Shown here piece by piece: positions 1 to 7,389 of a stretch of 64,000 bases of DNA. The notes below the pieces were generated by a model that saw only the letters and a list, made by a program, of their open reading frames with translations, was not told where the DNA came from and ran no database searches. The stretch's first letter is position 1; every line of letters begins with the position of its first letter. The DNA is from Xanthomonas sp. Leaf131 (GTDB lineage Bacteria > Pseudomonadota > Gammaproteobacteria > Xanthomonadales > Xanthomonadaceae): positions 218,699 through 282,698 of the forward strand of contig NZ_LMOG01000019.1 of assembly GCF_001423495.1 (NCBI RefSeq). Reading direction: 5' to 3'. The position numbers and the translations under genes were made by a program.

Positions 1-625
1 TGGGACGTTCGATGACGACCGCCGCGCCCAGATGCAGCACTGTTCCGCCGTCGCCGGTGTCGACCGGCACGAAGGTGGCTCGTAGCGCGGCGCCACGGCC
101 CCTGTCGCGGCCATCGATGGACCCGCCGAACCCCATGGCAGACAGCGTGTAGCGCCGGCGATTGCGGCTCACGCCCACACCTAACCGCCGCGATGGCGCG
201 AAGGCATCGCTGGCCAAGGCGCGTTCGATCAAGGTGATGTTATTGGAACTGTTCAACTCCTCCAGCCCGAACGGAACCTTGAACTGGCCAAGATCCAGAT
301 TGGCCTGCTTCCAGCCGTCGTATCGCAGCGCCACGCCATCGAAGCCTTCCTTGAATGCGCCCTGCTTGTGGGTGCCGCTGTCGGTGACGCTGTAGACGGC
401 GGCGACGTCATAGGCGACCTCGAACGACCAATCGTCATTGAGCTTGCCATCGGCATCGAGCTTGGCACGCCGCAGCAGAAAGGCATCGTCTAGCTGCCTG
501 ACGTCGGCCCGGTAGGTCGCGTAATCCAGATGCACGCGGCCGCCAAAGTGGATCTTGCGTGCGTGCGCCTCCGGCGTCGCTGCCAGGCAAGCCACCGACA
601 GCCAGACAAGCAGTGGCGTGTTCAT
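1..625 (-). CDS. Phosphate-selective porin O/P family protein (partial, C-terminus outside window)
   Basis: Outer-membrane beta-barrel porin of the OprO/OprP type, expected to pass phosphate or polyphosphate-sized anions. About 208 N-terminal residues are visible. A short signal peptide ends near AHA (about residue 22) and is followed by the typical first strands (KIHFGGRVHLDYA) and the family pattern LLRRAKLDADGKL. The segment LDLGQFKVPFGLEELNSS matches the porin O/P core. The frame stays open to base 1, so the C-terminal half lies outside the window. It is the last visible gene of a minus-strand cluster with a phytase-like esterase, a VTC protein and a DUF4956 protein, which fits a phosphate-uptake role. 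Substrate choice is inferred from family only. Confidence 0.85.
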   Translation of the reverse strand, partial: MNTPLLVWLSVACLAATPEAHARKIHFGGRVHLDYATYRADVRQLDDAFLLRRAKLDADGKLNDDWSFEVAYDVAAVYSVTDSGTHKQGAFKEGFDGVALRYDGWKQANLDLGQFKVPFGLEELNSSNNITLIERALASDAFAPSRRLGVGVSRNRRRYTLSAMGFGGSIDGRDRGRGAALRATFVPVDTGDGGTVLHLGAAVVIERP

Positions 626-656
626 GCGAGGGTCCCGTCATGCGATTGACCGATGC

Positions 657-1634
657 TCATGGCCGCCGCACCAACACGAAGGTGGTGTCCTGCGTCACCA
701 GTGCCCCGTTATCGCTCACCAGCAGAATGTGCTGCGGGTCGATCACGGTCATGCCTTCGAAGTTCTCCGGCCCAGCCGGAAGCATCGCGACGGCGTCGGT
801 CGCACAGCTGCCGTCGCTGCTGCAGGCGGCAAGGTCCAGCCGGCGCACGCTGGCGGCGAAGCGGTCCTTGGCGCCTGCCTTGTCGCGTTCAAGCACCAGC
901 AGGCTGCCGTCGGGCAGCACGTCCAGCCCCTTGAGACGGCTGTCAGGGGAATGCCGCAGGAACGACCAGCGCCGGTGTTTCGCGTACACCGTGTGGCGGT
1001 CTTCCCGTCGCTCCAGCAGAGGCGACTCGGGCGCTGTCAGAAGACCGTACGCAGGGTGGATCGCCACCGCCTCCAGGCCGCGTCCCTTTTTGCGATAGCG
1101 GCTCAGGTCGTCGGCCGGCGAGGGCACCGCGAGCTCGCCCAAAATGGTGCCGGTCGGGCTGAAACGCACGATTCGGGAGGGCTTGTCTTCCAGCGCAACA
1201 ACCAGTTCGGTGTCACCCGATACGCCATTGGCGGCGTTGTTGAGCGTCAGTCCTTCCGCATTGAATGCATCGGACGTCAAACCCGCCTTCGCGTCCACCA
1301 GCGCCGCCGAGTGAACGGGCTCCACGCGCACGATCTCATCGCCATCCAGGGTGAGGCGGAAATGGAACACGTAGCCGTTGTCGGACAGCGCATAGAGCCG
1401 CTGCTCGTCCGCGTCCCAGGCCAGCGCGGACAGCTCGGTGAGAGGAACGTTTCCCACCCGTGTTGTGGGCGGGAAGGTGAAGCGATGCCTATCCGATCGT
1501 GCATCGATCTGCGGTTGCGCGGTTTCGGTATGTGCGGGAACCGCGATCCCGGTGGTGACATGGGCGTCCTGTGTGCACGTTGTCAGCAGCCCCAGGGTGG
1601 CCAGGCCCGCAGTCAGAAGAAGGTTCAAGTGCAT
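657..1634 (-). CDS. Phytase-like esterase domain protein, exported
   Basis: 325 aa, esterase-like activity of phytase family. Residues 1-20 form a hydrophobic export signal ending LLTTC; this looks like a lipoprotein signal, but Thr before the Cys is not a standard lipobox, so lipidation is uncertain. The body has repeated beta-propeller-like blades: ELSALAWDADEQRLYALSDN, then FNAEGLTL and GRGLEAVAIHP further on. Relatives are thought to release phosphate from organic phosphates in the periplasm, but this is weakly established. It sits 31 bp upstream of the phosphate-type porin gene and 67 bp downstream of the VTC gene in one transcription direction, which supports a phosphate role. Confidence 0.75.
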   Translation of the reverse strand: MHLNLLLTAGLATLGLLTTCTQDAHVTTGIAVPAHTETAQPQIDARSDRHRFTFPPTTRVGNVPLTELSALAWDADEQRLYALSDNGYVFHFRLTLDGDEIVRVEPVHSAALVDAKAGLTSDAFNAEGLTLNNAANGVSGDTELVVALEDKPSRIVRFSPTGTILGELAVPSPADDLSRYRKKGRGLEAVAIHPAYGLLTAPESPLLERREDRHTVYAKHRRWSFLRHSPDSRLKGLDVLPDGSLLVLERDKAGAKDRFAASVRRLDLAACSSDGSCATDAVAMLPAGPENFEGMTVIDPQHILLVSDNGALVTQDTTFVLVRRP

Positions 1635-1701
1635 GGAAGGGTCCTGTCGGAAATGAGGGACGGTGTGATGCAGCGCGGATGTGCGCCGAGCGACGCGTAC
1701 G

Positions 1702-2607
1702 TCATGCCGTCGGTGTCGCGTGCGTGGGAACCACAGCGAGCTTGCGCAGCGCAGGCAGCAACTTGTTGTACTTGGAGACCTGCCGCAGCGCGGCCAAGCT
1801 GACGCAGTACTTGGACGCGCTATTGGTGGGGTGCTGGTGCAGGCGGCGCAGGATCTTGTCGGCGATGCCGTTGGCGTTGCCCGACTTGGTTTCGACGATC
1901 ACCAGGTCATCGTCGATCCGGCAGGTGCCAGAGGCATCCATGAAGACCATGCCGCGGTCGATCGTCATCCGCTCGCCCCCTTCCTTGGCCACCAGCGTGG
2001 TTCTGCGATACCGCATCCAGCAGATGGGTTCGAGCGCCTGCGTCAGGTCGCGTGCGTAGAGGTCGCGATAGGCCGAACGGATCTGCGACTGGGCGCGCTC
2101 GCCGAGTACGCCGTACTGGTCCACCGGGCAGGCGATGCGACGTTTCTCGGTCTGGCCGCGTTTGCCTTTGAGTTTGATCTCGGCAAAGCACAGGTGTGCA
2201 TCGACATAGTTGCGCATGCGAATCTTGCAGCGCTGACGCCGGCCACGATGGTGATCGAAGTAACTGGTATGGCCCGGATCGTCGAAATAGCAGGTGTCGT
2301 AGATGAAATCGCGCTTTCCATCGATTTCCAGGATGTCGAACTGGCCGATCAGCTCCGCCCATGCCGGTGCCAGCCGATCTTCGTGCACCACGTACTTGTT
2401 GTCGCGCCGTATCAACATTGATGCGGTGGCGTTGAGTCGCTCCAGACCAATGGCGCGGAACTGCTGCTCCGGGCACGTCATGGAGTTGGCGACGGGCGTT
2501 TGAGCGCGCGCGGTAATGGCCGCCGCATCACTGTGCGACAGCAAGAGCGGAACCCCATCGGCGAGCCGTTGACGCGGCAAAGCGGGTGGACAGGCAAATG
2601 TATTCAT
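1702..2607 (-). CDS. VTC-domain protein (polyphosphate polymerase-like)
   Basis: 301 aa with a VTC domain, the triphosphate-tunnel fold that makes polyphosphate in yeast Vtc4. Basic tunnel residues are visible: RRDNKY (67-72), RCKIRMR (126-132), EIKLKGKR (143-150). The late acidic/lysine motif VETKSG (238-243) and a terminal SKYC (265-268) match the metal- and phosphate-binding end of the fold. No membrane segment is present, so it should be cytoplasmic and probably docks on the DUF4956 membrane protein encoded 10 bp upstream. The ATG follows a strong GAGGAAG ribosome site. Bacterial VTC proteins are often unproven as polymerases; the activity is inferred from fold and residues. Confidence 0.85.
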   Translation of the reverse strand: MNTFACPPALPRQRLADGVPLLLSHSDAAAITARAQTPVANSMTCPEQQFRAIGLERLNATASMLIRRDNKYVVHEDRLAPAWAELIGQFDILEIDGKRDFIYDTCYFDDPGHTSYFDHHRGRRQRCKIRMRNYVDAHLCFAEIKLKGKRGQTEKRRIACPVDQYGVLGERAQSQIRSAYRDLYARDLTQALEPICWMRYRRTTLVAKEGGERMTIDRGMVFMDASGTCRIDDDLVIVETKSGNANGIADKILRRLHQHPTNSASKYCVSLAALRQVSKYNKLLPALRKLAVVPTHATPTA

Positions 2608-2617
2608 GGCGGCTTCC

Positions 2618-3259
2618 TCAAGGTTTGCGGTAAAAAATCCGCATGCTCACGGTGTCGTTGAGGTAATCGATGGCACGGACTTCGTAGGACACGACGTCCA
2701 CGCCCAGCCGCTCGGCGATGCTGGCGCTCATCGCAGTCGGATCGGAGAGCGCATGGATATGGATCTGGTCGAAGGTGATCTTGATGTTCTCGACCGAGCG
2801 CACGATCCGCGGGTGATCGAAGACATAGGCGCCCGCCAGCACCAGCACCACCGTGGCCGCGATCAGCGAAAGCGTGGTGCCCTGCACCGAACAGATCACC
2901 GCGATGGCAACGCTGCCGAAGAAGTAGGTGATCTCGATCTTGGTGATCGGCTCGGAGCGAAGCGTAAACAGCGCGAGGATGGCGAATAGACCAAAACCGG
3001 CGGCCACACTGAACTGGACGCTCGACAGGATGGTGAGCACCGCAAACACGAAGATGTTGAACAGTGCGGCTGCGGTAACGAGTTCCTTGTCTTGATGGCG
3101 GCGGTAGTACATGGCGAAAATCAGCGCCAGCACTGCGGCAATATCGATGCAGAATCGCGAAAGCAATTCGAACAACGGTGTGTGGATCAATGTGGATAGC
3201 AAGGCTCTACTCCGAGACGGGCGGAATGCCGCGTTTACAGGGTGCAAAGCAGAACGCAT
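2618..3259 (-). CDS. DUF4956 family membrane protein
   Basis: 213 aa. The N-terminal half has four hydrophobic segments (about residues 36-52, 62-85, 98-118 and 122-143), and the C-terminal 70 residues are soluble. The pattern AILALFTLRSEPITKIEITY is typical of DUF4956 proteins, which are commonly encoded beside VTC-domain genes. It is the first gene of the minus-strand phosphate/polyP cluster, with the VTC gene beginning 10 bp downstream. A reasonable inference is that it anchors the VTC enzyme or moves its product; no function is proven. Confidence 0.8.
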   Translation of the reverse strand: MRSALHPVNAAFRPSRSRALLSTLIHTPLFELLSRFCIDIAAVLALIFAMYYRRHQDKELVTAAALFNIFVFAVLTILSSVQFSVAAGFGLFAILALFTLRSEPITKIEITYFFGSVAIAVICSVQGTTLSLIAATVVLVLAGAYVFDHPRIVRSVENIKITFDQIHIHALSDPTAMSASIAERLGVDVVSYEVRAIDYLNDTVSMRIFYRKP

Positions 3260-3872
3260 GCCAATCCGGTCCTTGGGTCTGAATCAATCCTCGGACGCGT
3301 TGTAGATCAAGCAGATGCAGCTTTTCGCGGGAGTGTGCCGCGCGTCAGGCGAGCTGTGAGCTGACAGCTGGGGCGTTGGAAATTCCAGAATCTGGACTGG
3401 ATTCTGGAATCCATAAACTCTGCGGCACGACGGCGATGCAGAATCGATCGCTGCCTGTCCGGTGGCTACATGCAGGGTGTCTGCAGAACATTGCCGGCAG
3501 ACGCCGTTCGAGCACGCCACATCGGCGCTGCGTATCGCGCACGACACGCACGCGGACAGGGACTGCCCGTGGCGCTGGTGTGGGGTGTTTGCGTTTCAGG
3601 GCGAGTAGCCCGCCGACCTCGGGTTAGATCGGGCACTGCACGCCGGGGCAGGGCCATCGCGCCGTGTTCAATAGCCGTTGGCGCGGGCGTGCGTGTCGGC
3701 AACGCGGGGGACGTGGGAATGTACCGGCAACGCGTCGAACGAGGTCGACAAGCCGGCGGCAGAGGGGAGTCAGGCCAGGCTGTAGAAAGCCCTGCGCTGT
3801 CCAGTGCCGTCTGTGATCAGGTGGGCCGTGCTGTGGCTTCCGGCAAATTGCCGATTACCCAATGCCAATAAA
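3260..3872. other. Intergenic region, about 610 bp, no gene seen
   Basis: This gap separates the DUF4956 gene from the NlpC/P60 gene and its terminator. Open frames here are GC-driven and match nothing I recognise. It should carry the promoter of the phosphate-type operon, but I see no convincing PhoB box (only one CTGTCA half-site on the minus strand near 3360). A perfect 11-bp inverted repeat lies at 3382-3410. Confidence 0.6.
3382..3410. repeat. Perfect 11-bp inverted repeat, 7-nt loop
   Basis: The arms ATTCCAGAATC and GATTCTGGAAT are exact reverse complements around TGGACTG. There is no U-run on either side, so it is not a standard terminator. It lies about 120 bp upstream of the phosphate-type operon and could be an operator or an RNA hairpin. 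Confidence 0.6.
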
Positions 3873-3899
3873 AAAAGCCGCGGCACTGCCGCGGCTTTT
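3873..3899 (-). terminator. Rho-independent terminator of the C40 peptidase gene
   Basis: A GC-rich stem with arms AAAAGCCGCGG and CCGCGGCTTTT and a 5-nt loop (CACTG on the plus strand) lies 20 bp beyond the stop codon of the minus-strand gene ending at 3920. The A/T tails on both sides could let it work in both directions. Confidence 0.8.
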
Positions 3900-3919
3900 G
3901 TGCGCGCTACGCTCGGCAA

Positions 3920-4669
3920 TCAGAGCACCCGACGCGCCTGGATGAACTTCTCGCTCCAGTAGCCGCTGGCCAGCGAATCCACGCGCACGTCCTTGCCGCG
4001 GCTGGGCGCGTGCAGGAACTTGCCGTCGCCGACCACCAGGCCCACATGGTCGATGCGGCCACGCCGGCCGAAGAACACCAGATCGCCCGCCTTGAGCGCG
4101 CTCGGGTCCTTGATCAGTTCGGCCGATTCGTCGCGGGCGATGTCGCGCGAGACGCGCGGCAGGTCGATGCCCAGGGCGGTCTTGAACACGTAGCCGACCA
4201 GGCCGCTGCAATCGAAGCCTTCGGTGGACTCGCCGCCCCAGACGTACGGGGTGCCGAGCAGGGCCATGGCGCGTTGCAGGATCACTTGGACACGGCTGTC
4301 GGCCACGGCGTTCTGGGCGGCGTTGGCCGCGCTCTGCGAAACGTCATAGTTGGCCAGCAGGCGGCTGAGGTCGCCGGCGAACATCGCCGAACGGTCCATC
4401 AGCGGAATGGCGTCATTGGCGGCCAGATGCGGAAGCAGGGCGGCCAGCGTTGCGGTGGCAGCGGCGTCGGCGCGGCTGCGGGTTGCGGCTTTCTCGGCGG
4501 CGACGGCGCTGTCTGGCGTGGTCGTCTGCGGAACGGATGAGGGAGCGTTGGCGGTCTGTGCCAGAGCGGGAAGGGCTGCGAGCCAAAGAGCGGTGGCGCA
4601 CAACAGGCGGAGCGGTTTCCGGGGCGGAAGCGGTGCGGCGCCAGGATTGATCTGTTCGTCGTTCGTCAC
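3920..4669 (-). CDS. NlpC/P60 (C40) family cell-wall peptidase, exported
   Basis: 249 aa peptidoglycan endopeptidase of the NlpC/P60 type, cutting stem peptides in the periplasm. A basic N-terminus and hydrophobic stretch (about 18-38, ending ALAQ) form a signal peptide. Residues 40-125 are an Ala-rich linker. The catalytic domain follows: Cys154 in GFDCSGLVGY, His208 in IDHVGLVVG and a third polar residue near His220. The start is a GTG at 4669 with only a weak ribosome site, so a downstream start is possible. It is next to a second C40 gene, with a CRP/Clp-like site between them, and ends at a clear terminator. Confidence 0.9.
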   Translation of the reverse strand: MTNDEQINPGAAPLPPRKPLRLLCATALWLAALPALAQTANAPSSVPQTTTPDSAVAAEKAATRSRADAAATATLAALLPHLAANDAIPLMDRSAMFAGDLSRLLANYDVSQSAANAAQNAVADSRVQVILQRAMALLGTPYVWGGESTEGFDCSGLVGYVFKTALGIDLPRVSRDIARDESAELIKDPSALKAGDLVFFGRRGRIDHVGLVVGDGKFLHAPSRGKDVRVDSLASGYWSEKFIQARRVL

Positions 4670-4760
4670 GCGGGAATCACATTTCTGCTGTCGATGCGCG
4701 ATGATGCCCTGGTGAAAGAATCGTTACGTTCAAAAAAGGTTAAATTTCCGTTCTGTGACT

Positions 4761-4776
4761 TGTGATGTGCGTCACG
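4761..4776. promoter_or_regulatory. CRP/Clp-like binding site
   Basis: TGTGA-N6-TCACG, one mismatch from the palindrome TGTGA-N6-TCACA bound by E. coli CRP and by Xanthomonas Clp. It lies 92 bp upstream of the GTG start of the C40 gene at 4669, a workable activator or repressor distance, and just after the stop of the upstream C40 gene. The role is inferred from sequence match and position. Confidence 0.5.
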
Positions 4777-4778
4777 TT

Positions 4779-5318
4779 TCAATGTAAAACACGCTTTGAA
4801 CCTGAATAATGGTCACGCCAGTAGGCTCCGTCCAGGAAATCCAAGCGGACTGTACCGCCGGTGCTGGGGGCATGCACAAAGCGGCCTTCACCGACATAAA
4901 TGCCGACATGGGTGACGTTGCCGCTGGAGCCGAAAAACACCAGATCGCCAGTCGCCAGTTGTTCGGGCGAAATTCTGGGTCCCTGGATGGCGGCCAGCTC
5001 GCGCGAGGTGCGTGGCAGCGCCAACGCCAATACATCCTTGTAGACATAGGCGACCAAGCCGCTGCAGTCGAAACCGGTTTCCGGCGTGTTGCCGCCAAAC
5101 AGGTAGGGCGTGCCGACCAGGCCCAAGGCGCGCATCAGGATGTTGTTGGCGGCGGCCGGGTCTGCGGGTGGCACCTGCGGCCACACGCGTTGCGCTGGCG
5201 GCGGCGCAGCAGCCTGGCGGCGCACCGGCGTCTGCGCACAACCGGCCAGCAGGACGAGCAGCCCCAGCAACAGGCTGGCCACGACGCGGCGGGTATGGGC
5301 GGCGAAAACTGGCGTCAT
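4779..5318 (-). CDS. NlpC/P60 (C40) family lipoprotein peptidase
   Basis: 179 aa when started at the ATG at 5318 (an ATG at 5324 is equally possible). The N-terminus has a lipoprotein signal with lipobox LAGC, Cys27 being the lipidated residue. The NlpC/P60 domain has Cys85 in GFDCSGLVAYVYK, His137 in VTHVGIYVG and His149 near FVHAPS. It resembles the E. coli Spr/MepS and NlpC lipoproteins in size and layout, so it probably cleaves peptidoglycan cross-links from the outer membrane. It lies 109 bp upstream of the second C40 gene on the same strand. A longer frame reaching 5399 exists but would bury the signal peptide. Confidence 0.9.
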   Translation of the reverse strand: MTPVFAAHTRRVVASLLLGLLVLLAGCAQTPVRRQAAAPPPAQRVWPQVPPADPAAANNILMRALGLVGTPYLFGGNTPETGFDCSGLVAYVYKDVLALALPRTSRELAAIQGPRISPEQLATGDLVFFGSSGNVTHVGIYVGEGRFVHAPSTGGTVRLDFLDGAYWRDHYSGSKRVLH

Positions 5319-5434
5319 AAGCATGGAGCCGGGATAATGGTCGGTTCGAAAGGTCGCCATGATGGCGGCGCACCCGGCGGCCGACAAGCCGTCTTCCACC
5401 GTCTGCCACCGGGCAGCCTATTTTAGAGCCAGGC

Positions 5435-5914
5435 ATGAAGATCGAAAAAGACAGCGTCGTCCGCTTCCACTACACCGTTTCCGAGATCGGCCAGGAGCCG
5501 ATCGAGAGCTCCAAGGAACGTGACCCGTTGGCGATCATGATCGGCCACGGCAACATCATTCCCGGCCTGGAAGCGGCCATGATGGACAAAGAGGCCGGCG
5601 AAAGCTTTGGCGTGGACGTCAAGGCCACCGAGGCCTACGGCGAATACCGCGAAGGCCTGAGCCAGCGCGTGCCCAAGAAGCACTTCGGCGCCACCAAGCT
5701 GGCACCGGGCACGCAGGTGATGTTGCAGACCAACTTCGGCCCGCGCGCAGTGACGGTGCAAAAGGTCGGCATGAGTGTGGTCGACGTCGACCTCAATCAC
5801 CCGATGGCCGGCAAGGACCTGCACTTCGATGTGGAAATCGTCGACGTGCGTGAGGCCACCCAGGAAGAGCGCGACCACGGACACGTGCATGGCGAAGGCG
5901 GCCATCACCACTGA
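5435..5914 (+). CDS. slyD: FKBP-type peptidyl-prolyl cis-trans isomerase SlyD
   Basis: 159 aa cytoplasmic prolyl isomerase and metallochaperone. The FKBP part starts MKIEKDSVVRFHYTVSE and holds GHGNIIPGLEAAM. The inserted chaperone (IF) domain covers about residues 65-125 (GEYREGLSQRVPKKHFGA). The short tail is His-rich (HGHVHGEGGHHH), as in nickel-binding SlyD. The tail is shorter than in E. coli SlyD (196 aa), as in other species. It stands alone, divergent from the C40 lipoprotein gene. Confidence 0.93.
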   Translation: MKIEKDSVVRFHYTVSEIGQEPIESSKERDPLAIMIGHGNIIPGLEAAMMDKEAGESFGVDVKATEAYGEYREGLSQRVPKKHFGATKLAPGTQVMLQTNFGPRAVTVQKVGMSVVDVDLNHPMAGKDLHFDVEIVDVREATQEERDHGHVHGEGGHHH

Positions 5915-6079
5915 GCGTGGTGATTGACACGCGTGCGCAGCCATCAGGCGGGCGTGGTCGGCGCTCCAAATCGGCCTGTGTTGCGCGCACACGCCGGTTT
6001 CCGGACGTCTTCCGCTTTCAGCTGAGGAGCGCTTGCGATGTTTTGCCAGCCCCGCTGGCTCAACGCTGTCTGTTCAACG

Positions 6080-6109
6080 GCCCGCCATCTCGGCGGGCTG
6101 TTTGCTTTT
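6080..6109 (+). terminator. Probable terminator downstream of slyD
   Basis: Stem GCCCGCC/GGCGGGC with a 5-nt loop (ATCTC), followed by TGTTTGCTTTTTAT. It lies 166 bp after the slyD stop and about 30 bp before the next gene, so it could end slyD transcription, a short RNA, or act as a leader hairpin for the DUF418 gene. Confidence 0.6.
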
Positions 6110-6137
6110 TATCGTGCACACCAGGCTCTGGGCCTCG

Positions 6138-7382
6138 ATGACACCACGCGATTTTCTGCAGCCCATTGCCGCAACCGAGCGCATCGTCGTGCTGGATGTG
6201 CTGCGCGGCTTTGCGTTGCTGGGCATCCTGCTGATGAATATCGAAGCCTTCGTCGGCCCGCTCGATCTGGCGTTCACCGGCGTGGATCCGCACTGGCATG
6301 GCATCGATCGTGTGGCCGATGCGCTGGTTTACTTCTTCGTGCAAGGCAAGTTCTACACCTTGTTCGCGCTGCTGTTCGGCATGGGCTTTGCGGTGATGGC
6401 GCAGCGCGCCGAGCAGGCCGGGCGCGGGTTTTTCGGCATGTATCTACGACGCACCGCTGGATTGCTGGCGATCGGGCTCGTGCATGCGTTGCTGCTGTGG
6501 TCCGGCGACATCCTGGTGACCTATGCCTTGCTGGCGTTGCTGTTGCTGACCGCGCGCTCGATACCGACGGTGACGCTGCCGTGGGTAGCAGCGCTGGTCT
6601 ACTGCTGCGCGCCCGGATTGATGCTGCTGTACGGCGTGGCAGGGACGTTGACGCAGGCCGATCCGACCGCTGCGGTGGAGTGGAAGGCGGCGATGGCCGA
6701 CGCAGCGCAGCAGGCGCTGGCAAACGTGCAGGCGCAGCGTGCCGCCTATGGCAGCGGCACGTACCTGCAAGCGACGCTGCAACGTTGGCATGACCTGCAG
6801 GAAGCGATGACCGGGCTGAGCATCAACGGCCCCGCCATGCTGGGCATGTTTCTGTTGGGCAGCTGGTTTGTGCGCAGTGGCGCGATCGCCGCGCCCGCGC
6901 GTTTCCCGCGTCTGTTCCAGGCCTTGCGCTATGGCGTGTTGCCGCTCGGGCTGGGTGTGATGCTGGTCAGCTACGCGTTGGAGCCGTGGATGGATCCGGC
7001 ACGTCTGGACTTGCGTGTGTCGGGTGCATACGCGCTGTCGTTGATCGCCGGGCCGCTGATGAGTCTGGGCTATGCGGCGTGGGTGGTGCGCTTTGCGCCG
7101 CGCCTGGCGTGGCTCGCACCGGCGGGGCGCATGGCCTTGAGCAACTATCTGCTGCAGTCGTTGCTTTGCACGTGGGTGTTCTACGGGTACGGGCTTGGTT
7201 ATTTCGAGCAGTTGCCGCGCATGTGGCAGCTGCCGTTTGCGCTGGGGTTGTTCGCGCTGCAGATAGTGCTGAGTCAGCTGTGGCTACGCTGGTTCCGCTT
7301 CGGGCCGATGGAATGGGTATGGCGTAGCGTGACCTATCTGCGCGTGCCGCCGATGCGGCGCGACAGCGCGCGCGTGGACTGA
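6138..7382 (+). CDS. DUF418 family multi-pass membrane protein
   Basis: 414 aa from the ATG at 6138. The first transmembrane region begins VVLDVLRGFALLGILLMNIE, the usual N-terminal signature of DUF418/heparan-acetyltransferase-like membrane proteins, and about ten hydrophobic segments follow. The C-terminal DUF418 signature is present (QLWLRWFRFGPMEWVWRSV). Function is unknown; related proteins are proposed to be membrane acyltransferases. It is followed after 7 bp by the D-amino-acid dehydrogenase gene, so the two are probably co-transcribed. Confidence 0.85.
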   Translation: MTPRDFLQPIAATERIVVLDVLRGFALLGILLMNIEAFVGPLDLAFTGVDPHWHGIDRVADALVYFFVQGKFYTLFALLFGMGFAVMAQRAEQAGRGFFGMYLRRTAGLLAIGLVHALLLWSGDILVTYALLALLLLTARSIPTVTLPWVAALVYCCAPGLMLLYGVAGTLTQADPTAAVEWKAAMADAAQQALANVQAQRAAYGSGTYLQATLQRWHDLQEAMTGLSINGPAMLGMFLLGSWFVRSGAIAAPARFPRLFQALRYGVLPLGLGVMLVSYALEPWMDPARLDLRVSGAYALSLIAGPLMSLGYAAWVVRFAPRLAWLAPAGRMALSNYLLQSLLCTWVFYGYGLGYFEQLPRMWQLPFALGLFALQIVLSQLWLRWFRFGPMEWVWRSVTYLRVPPMRRDSARVD

Positions 7383-7389
7383 CGTCTGC

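Noticed and set aside
555..1802. 415-codon plus-strand frame opposite the porin/phytase-like genes
   Set aside because: Shadow of the minus-strand genes, which have signal peptides, family motifs and proper spacing.
3350..3375. PhoB-box-like CTGTCAG on the minus strand upstream of the phosphate-type operon
   Set aside because: Only one half-site fits; the second 7-base repeat matches poorly at the required spacing.
3470..3871. 133-codon plus-strand frame in the 3.3-3.9 kb gap
   Set aside because: No ribosome site, no recognisable domain, Arg/Gly-rich composition typical of random GC-rich frames.
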